Origin: Nemertoderma westbladi
Taxonomy: Eukaryota > Xenacoelomorpha > Nemertodermatida > Nemertodermatidae
DNA: 21,707 bases
Assembly: GCA_032718475.1 (NCBI GenBank)
Contig: JAUCBJ010005525.1
Coordinates: forward strand, 1 to 21,707
Direction of reading: 5' to 3'
Positions 18,601 through 21,707 of this stretch are shown here, in pieces (position 1 is the first letter of the stretch; the number at the start of each line of letters is the position of its first letter). A program made the translations under genes and the position numbers. The notes below the pieces were generated by a model that saw only the letters and a list, made by a program, of their open reading frames with translations, had not been told where the DNA came from and made no database searches.

Positions 18601-18980
18601 AGTAATATATTTTGTATATTATCTGTATTAATCTTGTTGCATTTACTCATTTCATGATGATTTATGTGATTTGTAAGAATGTTAGAAAAAAACATATATA
18701 TAATTCATTGGGCAATGTAAAAACGAGGTCATACCAGACCAGATCTACTTTTCTGGCAACCAACACAAGGAAAGCGTACCCGTCGACGACCGGCTATAAC
18801 ATATATATAGACTAGCTTTTCTTTTGATTTCTGCCAGATTTCTGCTGTAATGTACGTACCTTATTGACAATAATGTCACATGGATTCGAGTTGTTTTTAA
18901 TTATACAGTATGTAGTATAACAGTACAGAGTACATTAATGTTCATTTCTCCTATATAAATGAATGCATAATTTTATGATT
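18601..18980. other. AT-rich stretch with a weak TM5-like reading frame
   Basis: No solid gene. A 67-codon frame (18612-18815, non-ATG start) has a hydrophobic run followed by basic residues (FTHFMMIYVICKNVRKKH), recalling TM5 and the start of the third intracellular loop of a GPCR. Given the receptor fragment at 16988 this is worth noting, but by itself it is weak. Confidence 0.25.
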
Positions 18981-18984
18981 TTCT

Positions 18985-19316
18985 GGTGAGTATACTGTAG
19001 TACTGCACTGGTATACTGTAGTGTACACTGGTATACTGTAGTCTCCACTGGTATACTGTAGTGTACACTGGTATACTGTAGTCTCCACTGGTATACTGTA
19101 GTGTACACTGGTATACTATAGTGTGCACTCGTATACTGTAGTACTGCACTGGTATACTGTATTATCCACTGGTATACTGTAGTGTCCACTGGTATACTGT
19201 AGTGTGTGCACTGGTATACTGTAGTGTGCACTGGTATACTGTAGTGTGTGCACTGGTATACTGTAGTGTGCACTGGTATACTGTAGTGTGCATTGGTATA
19301 CTTTATTGTGCACTGG
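18985..19316. repeat. 20-bp minisatellite, about 16 copies
   Basis: CACTGGTATACTGTAG is repeated with a 4-6-base linker (GTGTA, GTCTC, GTGTG, GTGTGTG, GTACTG). The first part alternates GTGTA and GTCTC linkers, giving a 40-bp higher-order unit. Later copies use GTGTG and GTGTGTG, giving 20/22-bp periods. Two minus-strand frames (19273-18935 and 19313-19116) are repeat by-products. Confidence 0.93.
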
Positions 19317-19486
19317 TTAAAAATAAAACGTTATGTCTTACTTATATTTAGTTTTATGCCATAGTGCTGAATTGTATTGTTGATAGTGATCAATAAAGGT
19401 AGGCCTGCTGTATATATCATACTTAATAATATACAGTAGGAGTAGTAGGGTCTTGGGCGGCTCGGCGACAGTTAGACCACACTGAC

Positions 19487-19560
19487 TGGCGCCAGACTGT
19501 CTGGGTGACACCCAATGACACCTATGGGTGTCATTGGCGCCAGACTGTCTGGGTGACACC
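19487..19560. repeat. 26-bp direct repeats around an 11-bp-arm hairpin
   Basis: A 26-bp sequence starting TGGCGCCAGACTGTCTGGG occurs at 19487-19512 and 19535-19560. Between and overlapping them, CCAATGACACC (19512-19522) pairs with GGTGTCATTGG (19527-19537) around TATG. It begins the cluster of TGACAC/GTGTCA words that runs to about 19752. Confidence 0.9.
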
Positions 19561-19614
19561 TCCTAATTAGGCTAATTAGACCCTAATTGACAGGTGTCAT
19601 CAATTAATTAGTAC

Positions 19615-19661
19615 AATTAAACCCTAATAGGTGTCTTACGACTCCTAATTAGGGTTTAATT
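19615..19661. repeat. hairpin with AATTAAACCCTAAT arms
   Basis: AATTAAACCCTAAT (19615-19628) is matched by ATTAGGGTTTAATT (19648-19661). With one bulged base the pairing extends through AGG/CCT, leaving a loop of about 12 bases. Several partial copies of CCTAATTAG surround it (19562-19680). It could be the core of a small foldback element; no terminal repeats were found. Confidence 0.8.
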
Positions 19662-19761
19662 GATTATCCTAATTAATCAATCCGATACGCAATGGTGTCA
19701 GTGTTGTCTAACTGTACACCTAGAGGCCCAAGAGGGTGTCATAAGTGACACCGCAGCTCTT

Positions 19762-20060
19762 TTATTTATTAATTCTTATTTATTTGTATTTAATTTTAAT
19801 TTATTTATTTGTATTTAATTTTTACTTTATTTATTTGTAGATTTACCAATAATTAGTTTTATATATTGGTTTCTATATGACCTCATTGACTTTCATCTCG
19901 TTATACTTAGCCATAGGGTATACAGCTCCCTTACTGGTAACTAATTACTCTTATCTATATCCAGACAGCTTTATCGTTGACCTTTGACCCCCAATTAGCT
20001 TTAACCAAGCAACAGCTTATTAATAATAGTTGTATCCAAGCGCCCCGCCCCCCTCTCGTG
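19762..20060. other. AT low-complexity and duplicated spacer
   Basis: 19780-19841 repeats a TTTATTTATTTGTA word three times. The words ACTAATTACTCTTATCTATA and CCAG near 19939-19963 recur with one change near 20073-20097. No gene is visible. Confidence 0.6.
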
Positions 20061-20117
20061 ACACCTCTGATTACTAATTACTCTTACCTATATCCAGCCG
20101 TCTGCAGTTCCATAGTC

Positions 20118-20132
20118 TGCCGCTAGAGGGCG
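20118..20132 (+). promoter_or_regulatory. CTCF-like core motif 1
   Basis: TGCCGCTAGAGGGCG matches the central C-C-R-S-Y-A-G-R-K-G-G-C part of the CTCF consensus as I know it. It lies inside the dispersed repeat and has the same orientation as the other two. Binding is inferred only from the motif. Confidence 0.35.
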
Positions 20133-20264
20133 TATGATCTGAAAATTAACATCTTCTCTAACTTTGTTATTTTCATTCCGAATAGGTTTAAACTCGGTAG
20201 GCATCTACTACGGCATAGGCCATATCTTTTGCGGAGTCATAGAGTAGTCTGAAGTTCCCCTGTC

Positions 20265-20279
20265 TGCCGCTAGAGGGCG
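20265..20279 (+). promoter_or_regulatory. CTCF-like core motif 2
   Basis: Identical 15-mer to motif 1, 147 bp downstream and in the same orientation. Confidence 0.35.
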
Positions 20280-20497
20280 TATTATTTGAAAATTAACATC
20301 TTCTCTAGCTTTGTTATTTACAATCCGCAAAACTATGAAGTTATATTGCTTAAGAGTTCTAAGGGGCGAGCCATGAGGCAAGATGTTTGAGGCTTATTTA
20401 GATATATTATTACTTAATTTTGACCCCCCAATCGGTATCTATTACAATATGGGCTATATCTTTTGCAGAGTCACAGAGTATTCTGAAGTTCCCAGTC

Positions 20498-20512
20498 TGC
20501 CGCTAGAGGGCG
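20498..20512 (+). promoter_or_regulatory. CTCF-like core motif 3
   Basis: Identical 15-mer again, 233 bp after motif 2. Sequence just after the core differs from the first two copies, while the core itself is unchanged. Confidence 0.35.
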
Positions 20513-20614
20513 AAATGTCTCAAAGTGAAAACCATATGGTAGCCATGAATTGGTTACTAGGCAATAATACTGCATTTTGCAACGTTAGGCCTATTGCTGA
20601 CCGAACGAAAACTG

Positions 20615-20695
20615 CCCTGGTTCATGCAGGGATCGAACCCATGACATACGGGAGATGTGAATTCAACGCAACCACTACACCAAGGTGGAACAGTA
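20615..20695 (-). mobile_element. tRNA-derived SINE head
   Basis: On the minus strand TGGTGTAGTGG (20682-20672) is a good A-box and GGTTCGATCCC (20639-20629) a perfect B-box, at tRNA spacing. Acceptor and T stems do not pair properly, so this is a tRNA-derived SINE or pseudogene and not a working tRNA. The last two dozen codons of the zinc-finger frame on the same strand run through it. Confidence 0.55.
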
Positions 20696-21260
20696 ACCTT
20701 CGAATTTGTTCGTTGACGTTCGAATTTGTAAGACTCTCATTTAAGACCTGACACAGACTATGCCTCACTGAGGCACTGAGGCATAGACTATGCCTCACTA
20801 TGCCACTTTCTGCATTCTTTTCCTGACCTTCGCTATCTTCACTCTCTTCTTGACCTTCACTTTCTTCATCCTCTTCCTGATCTCCACTTTCTTCGTTCTC
20901 AACTTCACTCTCTTCAACTTCATCCGGACCCTCACTATTTTCATTCTCCATCTCATCATCCTCTTCTTCTCCATCTTTCTCGCTCAAATTTTCCTCATTT
21001 TCTAGGGGTAACTGTTTTTGTATCCCTTTCAAAATATTCATAACTTTATGAAATTTATTTTCCATTGTCTGTTTTATATTTAATATATGACGCTCATCTC
21101 TCTTTTTCTTTTCATCTTCACTAAAAATATCTTCGGATTTTTTAAATTTTTTTGGTAACGGAGCCATTAGTTTTTCCTTTCTATGTGTTTCCATATGACG
21201 AGATAAATTGTCTTGTCTCATTTCTTTATTACAAACCAAACAACTTTCATGTCTATGCAT
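20622..21260 (-). CDS. zinc-finger protein with acidic tail, hypothetical
   Basis: A 212-codon frame that I do not recognise as a named gene. Residues 7-26 form a C2H2-like finger (C7-x2-C10-x11-H22-x3-H26), one residue shorter than the canonical spacing. Then come a basic, nuclear-localisation-like PKKFKK (36-41), a charged helix-prone stretch (about 50-84) and a strongly acidic tail (about 87-152, almost all E, D, S, N, G and Q). From about residue 153 the frame crosses a duplicated 30-bp motif (RHSLC twice) and then a SINE, so the original stop may have been lost or the SINE recruited. The composition suggests a nuclear nucleic-acid-binding or chromatin factor. Small finger proteins of this build also occur in large DNA transposons and related viral elements, which I cannot distinguish here. 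No intron is needed. The first ATG overlaps a TATATAATG word, so this is probably not where a TATA box would act. Confidence 0.5.
   Translation of the reverse strand: MHRHESCLVCNKEMRQDNLSRHMETHRKEKLMAPLPKKFKKSEDIFSEDEKKKRDERHILNIKQTMENKFHKVMNILKGIQKQLPLENEENLSEKDGEEEDDEMENENSEGPDEVEESEVENEESGDQEEDEESEGQEESEDSEGQEKNAESGIVRHSLCLSASVRHSLCQVLNESLTNSNVNEQIRRLLFHLGVVVALNSHLPYVMGSIPA
20755..20799. repeat. 30-bp direct repeat with internal hairpin
   Basis: AGACTATGCCTCACT occurs at 20755-20769 and 20785-20799. CTATGCCTCA (20758-20767) pairs with TGAGGCATAG (20777-20786). It lies in the 3' part of the minus-strand zinc-finger frame and explains the RHSLC doublet. Confidence 0.85.
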
Positions 21261-21430
21261 TATATAGCAATGTCAATTGATAATATTGAATTTTAGCTAA
21301 ATGATTTTACAAAATTTTAAATAAATATAACTTTTATGAAAATAAATAAAACTTTTTAATATAAAACTTAGAGAATGACTGGGAATGCGTTGAACGGGGG
21401 CTATTATAGAGGGAGGTTAGAATGGATTAT

Positions 21431-21498
21431 CCAATACGAGTGCGAGGGTGAATTAGGCAGCCAATCAGGACTCGAGGGAGGAAAGTTAGACAGCCAAT
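21431..21498. promoter_or_regulatory. CCAAT-box cluster
   Basis: CCAAT occurs at 21431, 21461 and 21494, the last two in near-repeats 33 bp apart. CCAAT boxes bind NF-Y in either orientation, and these lie 170-240 bp upstream of the minus-strand zinc-finger frame. They could belong to its promoter. No TATA box or initiator is evident. Confidence 0.3.
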
Positions 21499-21654
21499 GA
21501 GAGAGCAGATGCGAGTACAGTGGTAAAGCACACCCATGGTGAGATAACGTCACACTAACTCTCAAGGATAGTTATACTCACCATTCAAATATCCCTGGCA
21601 AACCAGATTCCCCCCAGCATCCTTAAGTATTCCACTTCAATGCAAAATATATAG

Positions 21655-21707
21655 AGCTTTAGTTGGATTTGAACCTGTGCTTGCAAACTCTTTTGTGCTC
21701 GTATATT
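21655..21707 (-). mobile_element. tRNA-like fragment cut by the window end
   Basis: On the minus strand ACAGGTTCAAATCCAAC (about 21664-21680) contains a perfect B-box. The T stem is only partly paired and the A-box, if any, is near or beyond the window end. A SINE head or tRNA pseudogene is likelier than a tRNA gene. Confidence 0.3.

Larger units (their letters stand above)
20100..20515. repeat. three partial copies of a dispersed repeat carrying TGCCGCTAGAGGGCG
   Basis: Copy 1 (about 20100-20170) and copy 2 (about 20190-20320) share the stretch from GTCTGCCGCTAGAGGGCGTA through AAAATTAACATCTTCTCTA to GCTTTGTTATTT. Copies 2 and 3 (about 20430-20515) share the upstream part with ATATCTTTTGCGGAGTCA and CTGAAGTTCCC. 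The element has no coding capacity, so I see a short non-autonomous repeat or an old segmental duplication. A plus-strand frame at 20383-20751 passes through copy 3 and is not convincing. Confidence 0.75.
21261..21707. other. upstream region of the zinc-finger frame
   Basis: AT-rich to about 21365, then a more GC-rich stretch with two related segments (GGCAGCCAATCAGGACTCGA and AGACAGCCAATGAGAGAGCA). There is no reading frame. The last 60 bases hold a possible antisense B-box (listed separately). Confidence 0.5.

Noticed and set aside
19615-19661. Telomeric repeat (AAACCCTAA-like, TTAGGG-like words)
   Set aside because: Only one inverted pair of the word, not a tandem run; it is the arm of a hairpin.
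20383-20751. 122-codon plus-strand frame
   Set aside because: It passes through a dispersed repeat copy, a CTCF-like motif and an antisense SINE, and has no protein-like order.
21257-21268. TATA box for the zinc-finger frame
   Set aside because: TATATAAT overlaps the first ATG itself, so transcription from it would start inside the finger and remove it. It is ordinary AT-rich sequence.

Overview
This is eukaryotic, almost certainly invertebrate animal, DNA. It is AT-rich, has no intact gene that I can defend with high confidence, and is filled with tandem repeats and decayed retroelements. A BEL/Pao integrase, non-LTR retrotransposon 3' ends, tRNA-derived SINE heads and a fragment resembling a class A G-protein-coupled receptor (GPCR) all point to a metazoan. 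The frequent words TAGGCCTA-like and TACTGTA/TACAGTA fit my impression of marine deuterostome (echinoderm-like) intergenic DNA, but that placement is a guess.

Layout. 1-1113: AT-rich flank with a weak tRNA-like head and a TATA/AP-1-like site. 1114-1409: a head-to-head palindromic pair of LINE 3' ends inside one 12-bp target-site duplication. 1588-2616: 21 exact-length copies of a 49-bp repeat. 2617-3740: AT-rich DNA with several hairpins and an LTR-like stretch. 3741-3782: a long hairpin at the edge of a 5-kb satellite made of 16-bp and 9-bp units (3776-8812). 8813-11580: AT-rich, gene-poor DNA with a perfect 56-bp palindrome and small duplications. 11586-11815: a SINE head in which the B-box part is repeated five times. 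11822-12375: a LINE 3' fragment, itself interrupted by another retroelement tail. 12383-16769: a 4.4-kb CpG-rich minisatellite with 66-bp units, open on both strands. 16988-18600: a GPCR TM6-TM7 fragment, another LINE tail, a broken BEL/Pao integrase and a second LINE piece. 18600-20060: a 20-bp minisatellite and a cluster of TGACAC/GTGTCA dyads. 20061-20515: three copies of a repeat carrying a CTCF-like core. 20622-21260 (minus): a reading frame for a zinc-finger/acidic protein that runs into a SINE, the best candidate for a real gene.

Tandem arrays make up about half of the window (roughly 10.8 of 21.7 kb). The three very long repetitive reading frames (two to three phases in the satellite, both strands in the minisatellite) follow from unit length and the lack of stops in the unit, and I do not annotate them as genes. 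Nothing here works together as a pathway. The biology of interest is how the repeats formed: a palindromic LINE insertion, a minisatellite unit containing a LINE terminus, a satellite bounded by a hairpin, and multiplied Pol III B-boxes and CTCF-like motifs.
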